From: Candidatus Rokuibacteriota bacterium
GTDB lineage: Bacteria; Methylomirabilota; Methylomirabilia; Rokubacteriales; CSP1-6
DNA: 43,999 nt
Reading direction: 5' to 3'
Assembly: GCA_016866775.1 (NCBI GenBank)
Contig: VGLJ01000039.1
Span: forward strand, 1 to 43,999
Shown: positions 16,406 through 25,091 of the stretch, in pieces
Layout of the letters: each line of letters starts with the position of its first letter
How positions within the stretch are numbered: the first letter of the stretch is position 1
Program-made: the position numbers and the translations under genes
The notes under the pieces: model-generated
The model's input: the letters and a program-made list of their open reading frames with translations, nothing else
Told to the model about the DNA's origin: nothing
Database searches by the model: none

Positions 16406-17601
16406 CACGATCCTCCCGCGCGGGCGCGGATGTCGGAGGACGAGGAGTCGAGGCGGAACCGTCCCTCGGGGATTTCCCGGAACAGCGCGGCGAAGCGCGA
16501 GGGGATGGCGGCGTCGGCCAGCGAGTGGACGCGGCCGGCGCTGTCGGCGCGCACCGCGACGAGGAAGCGGCAGCCCGAATCCGCGATCTCCTGGAGCGCG
16601 GCGATCATGCGCTTCTCGTCGCCGTAATACTTCGTGACCACCAGGCGCTCCGCGGTGTCGGCGCCCACGACGAACGTGACGCCCGGAAACAGGCGTGACT
16701 TTTCGAGGAACGTCGGCGCCCGCGTCAGCTCGACGCGCGCGCGCCCCGCGAACTGCGCGATCCGGCGCCGCACTTCGGCGGCGGCGAGCGGCGGCTTGTC
16801 GACGTTGGTCACCGACAGCTCGAAGGCGACCGGCGCGTGCAGCATCTCCTCGGCCACACGGGCGAGGACGAGGTGGCCCTCGTGCAGCGGGTTGAACGAG
16901 CCGGGAAGCACGACGCGTGGCGACGGCGCGGCGGGGACGATCTGTCCGTCGAGCCAGGCCGTGAGGCGTCCATCCGGCCACGCCGTGACGCGGTCGAGAT
17001 CGCCGGCCAGGAGATGCTCGATCGGATCGCTCGTGGCGACGGCCTGCGCGCTGTAGCGCTCATCGGACGAGAGCAGGCTCTCCGGCGGCGGCGCGTCGAC
17101 CCCGCACGCGCGGGCGAGGCAGAGCACGATCGCGCGCGCGACGAGGTCCTCTTCGCCCGCACGGTCGCGCCGCCCCTTCGCCAGCACGATCGAGTGGACG
17201 TCGGCGCCGGCGCCCGTGGTGACGGCGATATGGCAGCGATGCTCGCCCTGCCGCGGCCGATCGGTGACGAGCCCCGCCGTGGCCCCGAGCCCGATCGTCC
17301 GGGCGCCCGGCGGCGCAAAGGTGGCCGCCCGCTGTCGCGCGCGCTCCGCCATCGCCACGGAGGTCTCGACGCTGCAGGCCTGCTCCGGCTCGAAGCCGAG
17401 AAACGCCGTCAGCGCGCCGAGATCGTAGGGGACCACCGCCTCGAGCAGCAGGCGCGAGCCGCCGGGCACGCGGAGCAGCTCGGCGATCGCGCCGGTGCCG
17501 CCGCCGGTGATGGCGAGCACGACCTGGCGCCCCGACGCGTGCATCCCGGCGATCATCGGCGTCCACGAGGCGTCCATCTGACGGCGGATCGTGAAAGACA
17601 T
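16405..17601 (-). CDS. CinA-like domain fused to a nucleotidyltransferase (NMNAT-like) domain
   Basis: A 398-residue protein. The N-terminal part (about 20-165) has ITGGGTGAIAELLRVPGGSR, an ACSVETSVAMAERARQRA helix and IGLGATAGLVTDRPRQGEH, as in the CinA C-terminal/NMN amidohydrolase-like domain. The C-terminal part (about 233-395) starts VVLPGSFNPLHEGHLVLA, the G-x-F-x-P-x-H-x-G-H signature of adenylyl/cytidylyl transferases such as NadD, with FVVGADTAERLV following. The combination hints at NAD-related pyridine nucleotide salvage. The start ATG 17601 is chosen because the longer frame runs into the divergent gene's ribosome-binding site. It heads a four-gene minus-strand operon. Confidence 0.8.
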   Translation of the reverse strand: MSFTIRRQMDASWTPMIAGMHASGRQVVLAITGGGTGAIAELLRVPGGSRLLLEAVVPYDLGALTAFLGFEPEQACSVETSVAMAERARQRAATFAPPGARTIGLGATAGLVTDRPRQGEHRCHIAVTTGAGADVHSIVLAKGRRDRAGEEDLVARAIVLCLARACGVDAPPPESLLSSDERYSAQAVATSDPIEHLLAGDLDRVTAWPDGRLTAWLDGQIVPAAPSPRVVLPGSFNPLHEGHLVLARVAEEMLHAPVAFELSVTNVDKPPLAAAEVRRRIAQFAGRARVELTRAPTFLEKSRLFPGVTFVVGADTAERLVVTKYYGDEKRMIAALQEIADSGCRFLVAVRADSAGRVHSLADAAIPSRFAALFREIPEGRFRLDSSSSDIRARAGGS

Positions 17602-17635
17602 TCCTGATAGAGTCAACTCCGCGAAGGAGGACCCC

Positions 17636-18259
17636 ATGAGCGAGCCCGTCCTGATGCAGATCTTCTCGGACTACGTCTGACCCTGGTGCTATCTCAGTAC
17701 CGTGCGTATTGAGAGACTGAAGCGCGAGCACCACGTTCGGATCGAGTGGGTCCACTTTCCGCTCCACCCGGAGACGCCCCCGGAAGGCCGGGCCCTGGCC
17801 GACCTCTTCGCGGGACGCAGCCCCGAGCAGCGGAAGGCGATGCACGAGCAGATGAAGGCGCGCATGGACGAGGAAGGCCTGCCGTACGGCGCGCGCACGC
17901 ACACGTACAACAGCCGGCTCGCGCAGGAGATCGGCAAGTGGGCCGACACGCAGCCCGGCGGCGAGGCGGTCCATGACGCGTTCTTCCGCGCCTACTTCAT
18001 CGACGCGCGCGACATCTCGAACCCCGAGGTGATCCTCGACATCGTCGAGAAGGTGGGCCTGCCGGTGGACGCCGCGCGCGAGGTGCTGGAGCAGCGCACG
18101 TTCAAGGAGGCCGTCGACGCCGACTGGAAGCTGTCGCGCGAGTACGGCATCACCGGCGTGCCGACGTTCGTCGTCGGCCGCTACGGCGTGGTCGGCGCGC
18201 AGCCCTACGCGGCGCTGGCGCAGCTCGTGCGCGAGGCCGCGGAGCCGATCGACGAGTAA
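17636..18259 (+). CDS. DsbA/FrnE-family thiol oxidoreductase, candidate selenoprotein (U-P-W-C active site)
   Basis: ATG 17636 follows AAGGAGG by six bases and reads MSEPVLMQIFSDYV, then TGA (17678-17680), then PWCYLSTVRIERLK and on to 18259. The FrnE-like DsbA family has F-S-D-x-x-CPWC-Y at just this place, so the TGA replaces the N-terminal, nucleophilic cysteine of CPWC (residue 15). The remaining 192 residues are an intact thioredoxin-fold domain with the cis-proline loop ITGVPTFVVGRYGVVGAQP, and the total of 207 residues is normal. There is no decay downstream. No signal peptide is seen, so the protein is probably cytosolic. A SECIS-like hairpin follows the TGA. Conventional gene callers would start at 17702 or later and lose the active site. 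Nonsense mutation is the alternative, less likely given intact sequence on both sides. Confidence 0.88.
17692..17714 (+). promoter_or_regulatory. Bacterial SECIS element in the DsbA-like selenoprotein gene
   Basis: TCTCAGTAC (17692-17700) pairs with GTATTGAGA (17706-17714): nine consecutive pairs, one of them G-U, closed by the loop CGTGC (17701-17705) with G in second position. The loop begins 20 bases after the TGA. All this fits the accepted bacterial SECIS layout. The stem uses codons rare in the surrounding GC-rich genes (AGT, CGT, ATT, AGA), suggesting selection on RNA structure and not on protein alone. Confidence 0.8.
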
Positions 18260-18262
18260 CCG

Positions 18263-19300
18263 CTAGATCGCGTTGCCGCGGTAATAGGTCGTCGTGCCCT
18301 CGTGGCCGACGATCCCGCGCGTGCCCTTGTACGCGTGGACCTCGGCGGTGAGGGGACGGACGCCGTCGAGCATCAGCCACAGCCGCAGCAGGTGGCGCTT
18401 GCGCGCCGGGTCCGGGTCGTCCTCGAAGCTCGTCCGGTTGTGGAGCATCGTGCAGTTGTTGAAGAAGATCATCTGGCCCGGCTCGAGCATGAAGTTGAGC
18501 TGCACGTCGGGGCGCCGCCCGACCTCGTCGAAGTAGTCGAGCGCGGCCTGCTCCTCCTCGGTGAGCGGCGTGGCGAGCTCCTTCGCCGCCATCTCGATGT
18601 AGGCGCGCAGCCACACCACGCTCATCGCGCCTTCGCTCTCGGACAGCACGGGGACGCGATACGGCGTGATCGCCGGCTCGCCCGTCGCCTCTTCTCCCCG
18701 GCGGTGGTACGGGAATCCCGCGAACAGCGGCTCGAGCAGCTCGGGGCGCGAGGCCAGGATCTCGTTGTAGATGGTGTGAGCGCTGGCGTAGCCGCTGCGT
18801 CCGCCTTCGGTCGCCTTCCGGATGCAGAGCATGCCGACGATGTCGGCGCGATCCGTGTGCAGCGTGAGCTCGCGGCTGTTCCGGTACGCGCGCTCGCGCC
18901 GGTCCTTGCCGCCGACGTCCACGACGTGCCCGAGCCGATCGCCCATGGAGCTCTGCGACACCGCGCGCCCGAAGTGGGTGCCGAGACCGAAGAACAGCAT
19001 GCCGAGGTCGTCCGTGGTGTAGCGGTCGCGCGGAAGCTCGCGCAGCAGGAGGAAGCCGCGGCCGCGCAGCACCTCGTCGCGCCACGCGGCGACGTCGCCG
19101 GCGATCGAGTCGAGCGCGAAGTCGCGCGCGGTGAGGTCTTCCGTGTTCCGCCCCGCGCGGCGATTGGCGGCGATCGCCGCGTCGAACGCCGCCAAGTGCG
19201 CGTCGGTCAGCGTGAACGAGTACGCGTCCGGCGTCGCGAAGTCGGCCGGCTTCCACGCGCTGCGGGCTCGAACGGGCGTTCGCTTCGTGACGATACTCAT
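18263..19300 (-). CDS. TauD/TfdA-family dioxygenase (second, longer type)
   Basis: A 345-residue iron/2-oxoglutarate-type oxygenase. Iron ligands His148 and Asp150 lie in ELTLHTDRADIVGML; the distal His is in TMLHNRTSFED and the oxoglutarate-binding Arg in RHLLRLWLML. GRGFLLLRELP and AVSQSSMGDRLGHVVDV are typical of the larger TauD-like proteins related to clavaminate synthase/GbbH-type enzymes. It differs clearly from the copy at 12509. ATG 19300 has GGGAGG upstream; an in-frame upstream extension would run into the LLM gene. It converges on the seleno-DsbA gene with only three bases between the stops. Confidence 0.9.
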   Translation of the reverse strand: MSIVTKRTPVRARSAWKPADFATPDAYSFTLTDAHLAAFDAAIAANRRAGRNTEDLTARDFALDSIAGDVAAWRDEVLRGRGFLLLRELPRDRYTTDDLGMLFFGLGTHFGRAVSQSSMGDRLGHVVDVGGKDRRERAYRNSRELTLHTDRADIVGMLCIRKATEGGRSGYASAHTIYNEILASRPELLEPLFAGFPYHRRGEEATGEPAITPYRVPVLSESEGAMSVVWLRAYIEMAAKELATPLTEEEQAALDYFDEVGRRPDVQLNFMLEPGQMIFFNNCTMLHNRTSFEDDPDPARKRHLLRLWLMLDGVRPLTAEVHAYKGTRGIVGHEGTTTYYRGNAI

Positions 19301-19340
19301 GCTGCCTCCCCGGCTCCGCTTGAGGCATTCTAGTCGCGAC

Positions 19341-20231
19341 ATGAACGTCGGGGTGATCTTTCCTCAGACCGAATGCGGCACCGACATCGCGGCGATCGCG
19401 GCGTTCGTCCGCGAGGTCGAGGCGATGGGCTTCGATCATCTCTTCGTGGCCGACCACGTCCTCGGCGCGGATCCGAGGTTCCATTCGCATCCCTCGCTCG
19501 CCACGTACTCCCACGAGGCCGTCGTGCACGAGGCGCTGACCCTCATGGCGTACCTCGCCGCGATCACGAGCCGGATCACGCTCGCGACCGGGATCCTGAT
19601 CCTTCCGCAGCGGCAGACGGCGCTCGTCGCGAAGCAGGCGGCGGAGATCGACGTGCTGAGCGGCGGGCGGCTGCGCCTCGGCATCGGCGTGGGCTGGAAC
19701 GCCGTCGAGTTCGAGGCGCTCAACGAGACCTTCGAGAATCGCGGGCGCCGCAGCGCCGAGCAGATCGCGGTGCTGCGCGCGTTGTGGACGCAGCCCGTCG
19801 TCGACTTCCGCGGCGAGTTCCATCGCATCAGCCACGCCGGCCTCAACCCCATTCCGATCCAGCGGCCGATCCCGATCTGGTTCGGCGTCGGCAGCCGCGA
19901 TCACCCGGTGCCGCCGGCCGCGGCGCTCAGACGCATCGCGCGCCTCGCCGACGGGTGGAGCCCGAACTTCACGCCGGACGCGCAGGGCCGGACGCTCGTC
20001 GACCAGGTCCACCGCTACGCGCGCGAGGCCGGCCGGGATCCCGCGACGCTTCCGCTGGAAGGCCGCATCCGGCTCGCGGGTCAGAACGCGGACGGCTGGA
20101 CGAAGCAGGTGGAAGCGTGGAAAGCTCTGGGTGCGAGCTCCATCATCGTGGAGCCGAGGGGCGGGAAGCTTCGTTTCCCGGACGAGCAGCTCGACGTGCT
20201 ACGAAGGTTCAAAGGAATGGTGAAAGCATGA
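19341..20231 (+). CDS. LLM-class (F420/FMN-dependent) oxidoreductase
   Basis: A 296-residue luciferase-like monooxygenase-fold protein: [20 protein letters not shown] at the start, [48 protein letters not shown] and [12 protein letters not shown] are all in the expected order. These features are those of the TIGR03619-like F420-dependent group, but FMN cannot be excluded from sequence alone. The start ATG 19341 lacks a strong ribosome-binding site. The stop overlaps the CoA transferase start by four bases, so the pair is cotranslated. Confidence 0.9.
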   Translation: MNVGVIFPQTECGTDIAAIAAFVREVEAMGFDHLFVADHVLGADPRFHSHPSLATYSHEAVVHEALTLMAYLAAITSRITLATGILILPQRQTALVAKQAAEIDVLSGGRLRLGIGVGWNAVEFEALNETFENRGRRSAEQIAVLRALWTQPVVDFRGEFHRISHAGLNPIPIQRPIPIWFGVGSRDHPVPPAAALRRIARLADGWSPNFTPDAQGRTLVDQVHRYAREAGRDPATLPLEGRIRLAGQNADGWTKQVEAWKALGASSIIVEPRGGKLRFPDEQLDVLRRFKGMVKA

Positions 20232-21433
20232 GCAAGGCGCTGAACGGCATTCGGATCCTCGACCTGACCCAGTTCGAAGCGGGCACCTCGTGCACGCAGA
20301 TGCTCGCGTGGCTCGGCGCCGACGTGATCAAGGTGGAGGAGCCCGGCAAGGGCGAGCCCGGGCGCTACGGTCGCGCCGAGAAGCCGGGTGTCGACTCGAG
20401 CTACTTCCTGCTGCTGAACGCCAACAAGCGGAGCGTCACGCTCAACCTGAAGCACCCGCAGGGCAAGACGATGTTCCTCGAGATGGTGAAGCAGGCGGAC
20501 GTCGTCGCGGAGAACCAGGCGCCCGGCGCGATGGAGCGGAACGGGCTCGGCTACGATGCGCTCTCCGCGATCAACCCGCGCATCGTCTATCTCTCGGTCA
20601 AGGGCTTCGGCAGCTACGGCCCGTACAGCGAGTACAAGAGCTTCGACATGATCGCGCAGGCCACGGGCGGCGCGATGAGCGTGACCGGCTTCCCCGGCTC
20701 GCCGCCGCTCAAGCCGGGCCCGACGATCGGCGACTCCGGCACCGGCATGCACGCCGCCCTCGGCGTGATGGCGGCACTGTGGCAGCGCCAGGCGACGGGG
20801 CAGGGTCAGCGCGTCGAGCTCTCGATGCAGGACGCCGTCGTGAATCTCTCGCGCGTCGCGTTCCGCCTCGCGTACGCGGGCGGCGACTTCGAGCCGCGCC
20901 GCGGCAACGAGATCGCCAACACGGTGCCGTCGGGCATCTATCGCTGCAAGCCCGGCGGGCCCGACGACTACGCGTACATCTACTGCCAGCCGGTGCGCCG
21001 CCACATGTGGGACGCGCTGCTGAAGACGATCGGCCGTGACGACCTCGTCGGCAACGCCGAGTACGCGGATCCGAAGTGGCGCGCCGCGCACAAGGCCGAG
21101 GTCAACGGGATGATCGAGCAGTGGACGATGCAGCACACGAAGCACGAGGTCATGGCGGCGCTCGGCAAGGCGGGCGTGCCGACGGGCGCGTGCCTCACGC
21201 CGAACGAGGTCCTGAACGACCCGCACCTCAAGACGCGCGGCATGATCACGACGATCAAGCATCCGGGCTGGGGCGAGTTCACGATGCCCGCGAATCCCGT
21301 GCAGCTCTCGAAGTCGCCGACGGAAGTGCGGCCCGCGCCGCTGCTCGGCGAGCACAACACCGAGATCTACAAGGAGTGGCTCAAGCTCGGCGCGGAGGAT
21401 CTCGCGAAGCTCAAGACCGACGGCGTGATCTGA
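20228..21433 (+). CDS. CaiB/BaiF-family CoA transferase
   Basis: A class III (formyl-CoA transferase type) enzyme of 401 residues that moves CoA between two carboxylic acids. [20 protein letters not shown] and [19 protein letters not shown] are the family N-terminus; the catalytic aspartate is Asp169 in [13 protein letters not shown], the same number as in oxalate-formyl-CoA transferase. The late [14 protein letters not shown] and the C-terminal [14 protein letters not shown] segment are also present. It is coupled to the LLM oxidoreductase, suggesting a CoA-ester catabolic step. A decayed binding-protein gene begins at its stop codon. Confidence 0.95.
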   Translation: MSKALNGIRILDLTQFEAGTSCTQMLAWLGADVIKVEEPGKGEPGRYGRAEKPGVDSSYFLLLNANKRSVTLNLKHPQGKTMFLEMVKQADVVAENQAPGAMERNGLGYDALSAINPRIVYLSVKGFGSYGPYSEYKSFDMIAQATGGAMSVTGFPGSPPLKPGPTIGDSGTGMHAALGVMAALWQRQATGQGQRVELSMQDAVVNLSRVAFRLAYAGGDFEPRRGNEIANTVPSGIYRCKPGGPDDYAYIYCQPVRRHMWDALLKTIGRDDLVGNAEYADPKWRAAHKAEVNGMIEQWTMQHTKHEVMAALGKAGVPTGACLTPNEVLNDPHLKTRGMITTIKHPGWGEFTMPANPVQLSKSPTEVRPAPLLGEHNTEIYKEWLKLGAEDLAKLKTDGVI

Positions 21434-22775
21434 GGCGTGCCGCTCTCGTCCTCGGCGCGGCGCTGCTCCTCAGCGTCACGCCGGGGACGCGTGCGAGCGC
21501 GGCGCCGCCGGAAGGCCAGCTCACCTGGGCCCTCCACGTCTCGCTCGCGCCGACGTGGTTCGATCCCGCCGAGACGCCGGGGATCATGACGCCGTTCATG
21601 GTCCTCTACGCCCTGCACGACGCGCTGGTGAAGCCGATGCCCGGCAAGCCGATGGCGCCCCGCCTGGCGGAGGGCTGGACGGTCTCGCCCGACGGACTCA
21701 CGTACGACTTCGTGCTGCGCCAGGGCGTGCGCTTCCACAACGGCGATTTGCTGACCGCCGACGACGTGAAGTTCTCGTTCGAGCGGTATCGCGGCGTCTC
21801 CGCGAAGCTCTTCAAGGACGTGGGCCGACTTCCTCACGTTCTACGCGGCGCCGGCCACCGGCGCCGCCTGGATCGTGCCGCGGAAATATCTCGAGAGGGT
21901 CGGCGACGACGGGTTCAAGAAGGCGCCGGTCGGCGCGGGGCCGTACAAGTTCGTGTCGTTCACGCCCGGCGTCGAGCTGGTCCTCGACGCCAACGAGCAA
22001 TACTGGCGCAAGGCGCCGAGCGTTGAAGCGTCTCGTCCTGAAGGTGGTGACCGAGGAGACGACGCGCGCGGCGATGACGAGACGCGGCGAGGCCGACGTC
22101 GCCTACACGTTCCGCAGCGTCGTGGCGCAAGACCTCCAGCGCGCGCCCGGGCTCACGGACCAGTGGGATCCGAAATCTCCGTGGGCCGATCGCCGCGTGC
22201 GGCTCGCCGTGAACCACGCGATCGACCGCGGCGCGATGAACCAGTCGCTGACGCTCGGGTTCTCGCGACTCAGCGGCAGCATGATTCCGCAAGACTTCGA
22301 GTTCGCGTGGCCGGCGCCGCTCTACGCGTACGACGTCAAGCGCGCGAAGCAGCTCATGGCCGAGGCCGGCTATCCGAACGGCTTCGACGCCGGCGAGATG
22401 CCGACCGATCCGTCGTTCGCCGAGACGGCGGAGCCCGTCGTCGGCTATCTCGGCGCCATCGGGATCAAGACGCGGCTGCGCACGCTGGAGCGCGCGGCGT
22501 TCTACAGCCAGGTGCGCGACAAGAAGATCCGCCCGATCGTCTACATGGCGAGCGCCGCGGCCGGCACCGCGGCGACGCGGCTCGACGCGTTCGTCGCGGC
22601 GAGCGGCGTCTACACGTACGGCAGCTATCCCGACATCGAGCGCGCGATGGTGGCGCCGATCTGGGAGATCGCCGCCATCCAGGGCTACGGCGCGCGCGTG
22701 GCGGAGCCGGCGCTCGGCCTGATCACCGGCTTCCCGTGGTCGGCGCCGTTCGAGGAGCTCCGGCTGAAGCGCTAG
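21430..22775 (+). pseudogene. Decayed family-5 extracellular solute-binding protein
   Basis: Sequence homologous to the three intact paralogues at 33697-38233 is spread over three frames. It begins without a proper start codon (CTG 21430), then [18 protein letters not shown] signal peptide and LTWALHVSLAPTWFDPAETP. About 20-25 codons are missing near 21818-21821, with a frame change into WADFLTFYAAPATGAAWIVP. An extra T at 22023-22024 shifts the frame again (KAPSV to KRLVLK). Two further in-frame losses are seen near 22157 (before DQWDPKSPW) and near 22645 (before APIWE), compared with the paralogues. The C-terminus SAPFEELRLKR is intact. It is certainly non-functional as read; assembly error is a less likely cause because several separate lesions are needed. 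Confidence 0.85.
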
Positions 22776-23184
22776 GAAATCGAGCAGGCCTCGGCGGCCC
22801 CCTCAAGACTCGCCCAAGGATTGCTCCGGCAAGGCCGGCGCTCGAGCACGGGTTAGAGATTGGCCAATCACCTGAGGACCCCACCCTCCCGAACCCTCGA
22901 GTTCGGGACGTTTCCGTAGGGTCGTCGTCAGATCAGACGTCGCAGAGCGCCGGGTTCGAGTCCTTCGTCCCCGCCCACGGCGTCCAGGCGTACAGCCGCT
23001 CTGGGCATCGCGCCGGCGCACCCCAGGGGGCGGCGTGTCCATCTTTGGGCACTCGCAGCGCTCCCCGCCGGGGTCTATGTCGCCGGGTATGCCCCTCCGC
23101 GGCATCGACTACCGGCCGCGCGACGCCGAGCACGCCGACGATCGTTGTCAACCGGTGCAGAGCGCCCTAGAGTACCAACGCGCC
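22776..23184. other. 409-base stretch with no gene recognised
   Basis: I find no supportable coding sequence here. It holds the hairpin at 22887-22908 and, at 22935-22978, a GGGTTCGAGTCC stretch that recalls a tRNA T-arm but does not fold into a tRNA end. The 3' end (from about 23100) is leader of the TPR gene. Confidence 0.6.
22887..22908. terminator. Perfect 8-bp hairpin
   Basis: TCCCGAAC (22887-22894) pairs with GTTCGGGA (22901-22908) around CCTCGA. A short T-containing stretch (CGTTTCCG) follows. It is placed after the decayed binding protein and before the TPR gene, so it may be a terminator or an inverted-repeat operator. Confidence 0.4.
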
Positions 23185-24289
23185 ATGCTGTCGCGACGCC
23201 CCGGGCTCGGTCTTCTTCTTGCCGCGCCGGCTTTCGCGCTCGTCGCGTGGGTGGTCCCCTCCGGATATGGCATGCCAAAGAAATCTGCGCCGGCACTGCC
23301 TGTGGAAGGGACGCCCACCGAGGCGACGCCCGCACCCGCTGAGGCCGTCCGCCTCAGCGCAGAGGTCGCCGCGCTTCTTCGCGCCGGTAAACCCGCGCAG
23401 GCGTTGCCGCTCGCAGAACGAGTGGTGGCGCTCGTGGAAACAGGCGTTGGGACCGGACCACTCGGAGTTGGGCACCAGCCTCCATAGTCTGGCAGCTGTC
23501 TACGCAGCGCTCCGCCGGGACGCAGAAGCGGAGCCCCTGCTTCACCGGGCGCTCGCGATCCGTGAGCGCGTCTTCGGGCCTGTGCACCTCGATGTGGCCC
23601 GGACCCTCGACGGCTTGGCGGCCGTCCACATGTACCGGAAGCAGTACGCACGCGCCGAGCCGCTCTACCGGCGCGTGCTCGCGATTCGCGAGCGACTCCT
23701 CGGGACCCACGACCTTCAATTGACCGCAACGCTCACGAACCTTGTGACGATCTACTTCGCCACGGTGCAGTACGACCAGGCGAAGCCGCTGATGGAACGG
23801 GTGGTCGGTATTCGTCAGAAAGTGCGGGGCCCCGAGCACCTTGAGGTGGCATCAGATCTCGAACTCCTTGGCGCGGTCTACGCAGTTCTGGGTGAGTACG
23901 AGCAGATGGAACAGGCGCTCCGGCGGGCGTTGGCAATCCTGGAAGCAGCGATGGGCCCCGAGCACCTGAAGGTCGCCGGGATCCTGAGCCGCCTCGCGAT
24001 CCCCCTCGTGGTTCGAGGGCAGTACATGGAGGCGGAGCAGTTGTCTCGGCGCGCCCTGGCGATTCAGGAGAAGGCGCTGGGTCCGAACCATCTGGAAGTC
24101 TCCCGGAGCCTCGCGACTCTGGCGGGCACCCTTCGAGCCTTCGGGCAGTACGATCGGATGGAGCGACTTTACCGGCGGGCGCTGGCCATTCAAGAGGCGG
24201 CGCTTGGGCCGGAGCATTCGGAAGTAGTTGCCGAAGGCCAACACTGTTTGGTGAGCAACGAGGTGCTGCTGGACTCTCCGGTCAAGTGA
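23185..24289 (+). pseudogene. Secreted TPR-repeat protein broken by one frameshift
   Basis: ATG 23185 opens a signal-peptide-like N-terminus (SRRPGLGLLLAAPAFALVAW), a Pro/Thr linker and the first helical unit LSAEVAALLRAGKPAQALP, AERVVALVE. At 23437-23440 the frame changes: removal of one A from GGAAACAGG restores continuity into QALGPDHSELGTSLHSLAAV. From there six or so 42-residue TPRs of the kinesin-light-chain type follow (pattern ALAIREKxLGPxHLxVA). The repair gives about 367 residues. The rest of the gene is intact, so the shift may be recent, a sequencing error, or a slip site. Base composition is lower in GC than the neighbours, suggesting a different origin. The gene stands alone. 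Confidence 0.75.
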
Positions 24290-24309
24290 GTACCCCAATG
24301 TGCTCGCGA

Positions 24310-24335
24310 CCGGGTAGGGCCCTACCGGAACCCGG
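24310..24335. terminator. Inverted repeats between convergent genes
   Basis: GGTAGGGCCCTACC (24313-24326) is a perfect 14-base palindrome, and CCGGGT (24310-24315) can pair with ACCCGG (24330-24335) as an alternative outer stem. The site lies 20 bases after the TPR gene stop in a 186-base gap (24290-24475) that holds no convincing gene. Confidence 0.4.
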
Positions 24336-24475
24336 AGCAGTTTCGGCAGGCGACGGAACGTCACGTCCACCGGTCGCCGATCTTGACCTTCGCTGCGGGC
24401 GGGCTCCTCGGTGCGGCCTCCGCGGCGAAACGAAACAGGTCGGAGATGAACGCTGCGCGAGAGTGCTCCGCAGGG

Positions 24476-25087
24476 TTATGTGAGCATCGCGAGCGTCTGC
24501 TCCAGCGAGCGGACGCGCGCGTACATCTTCATCGATGTGGTGAGGCTGTACGCGTGCGCGGCGGCGTCGCCGCCCCAGCAGCACTCGCGGACCACGACCG
24601 TGTCGAGATCCATGCTGAACGCTTCGCGCACGCTCGTCTCGACGCCGCGGTTCGTCGCGCCCCCGCCGATCACCAGCGCGGTGCGGTGCAGCGCCCGGAG
24701 CAGCTCGGCCACGCCGGTGCCGTAGAACGCGCTCGGGCGGCGCTTGAGATAGACGTAGTCCTCCGGCCGCGGCGCGATCTCGTCCGGAAAGCCCGCCTCC
24801 GGCGTGCCCTCGACGCAGTTGGTGAGCGACGGCACGCCCGTCTCGACGCTGAGATCGGTCGGCAGCAGCACGACGTCGGCCCCGTCCGCGCGGCTCACCG
24901 GCGTCGTGTAGATGATCGGCATCTTGCGCGCCCGGCACGCGCCGATCAGCGTCACCCATGCGTCGAGCGCGGGCTTCATGGCCGCGCGGCGCGCGGGATC
25001 GGACGGGGAGAGCGCGCGACGGCAGACGTCGTAGGCGATCAGCGCGGCGCGCGACGTGTCGATGCGGTCGGGGGCACGAGTGGTCAC
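24476..25087 (-). CDS. Isochorismatase-fold protein with the nucleophilic cysteine replaced
   Basis: A 203-residue cysteine-hydrolase-fold protein starting at GTG 25087. Asp20 (LIAYDVCRR) and Lys115 (YVYLKRRPSAFYGT) of the Asp-Lys-Cys triad are present and the strand ALVIGGGATNRGVETSVREA is in the right place, but the usual T-N-x-C-V-E motif reads T-N-R-G-V-E: residue 148 is Gly in place of Cys. True isochorismatases lack this cysteine too, whereas nicotinamidases and ureidoacrylate hydrolases need it. The protein is therefore probably not an amidohydrolase. It is the last gene of a five-gene minus-strand run, four bases after the enolase-superfamily gene. Confidence 0.85.
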   Translation of the reverse strand: MTTRAPDRIDTSRAALIAYDVCRRALSPSDPARRAAMKPALDAWVTLIGACRARKMPIIYTTPVSRADGADVVLLPTDLSVETGVPSLTNCVEGTPEAGFPDEIAPRPEDYVYLKRRPSAFYGTGVAELLRALHRTALVIGGGATNRGVETSVREAFSMDLDTVVVRECCWGGDAAAHAYSLTTSMKMYARVRSLEQTLAMLT

Positions 25088-25091
25088 GCGG

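Noticed and set aside
17702-18259. Shorter reading of the DsbA-like gene, starting after the TGA
   Set aside because: It removes the first strand and active-site motif and has no ribosome-binding site, whereas ATG 17636 has AAGGAGG.
22935-22978. GGGTTCGAGTCC followed by a CCCCGCCCA end, recalling a tRNA or tmRNA 3' end
   Set aside because: The T-stem does not pair properly (CCGGG against CCTTC) and no anticodon or D-arm is found upstream.
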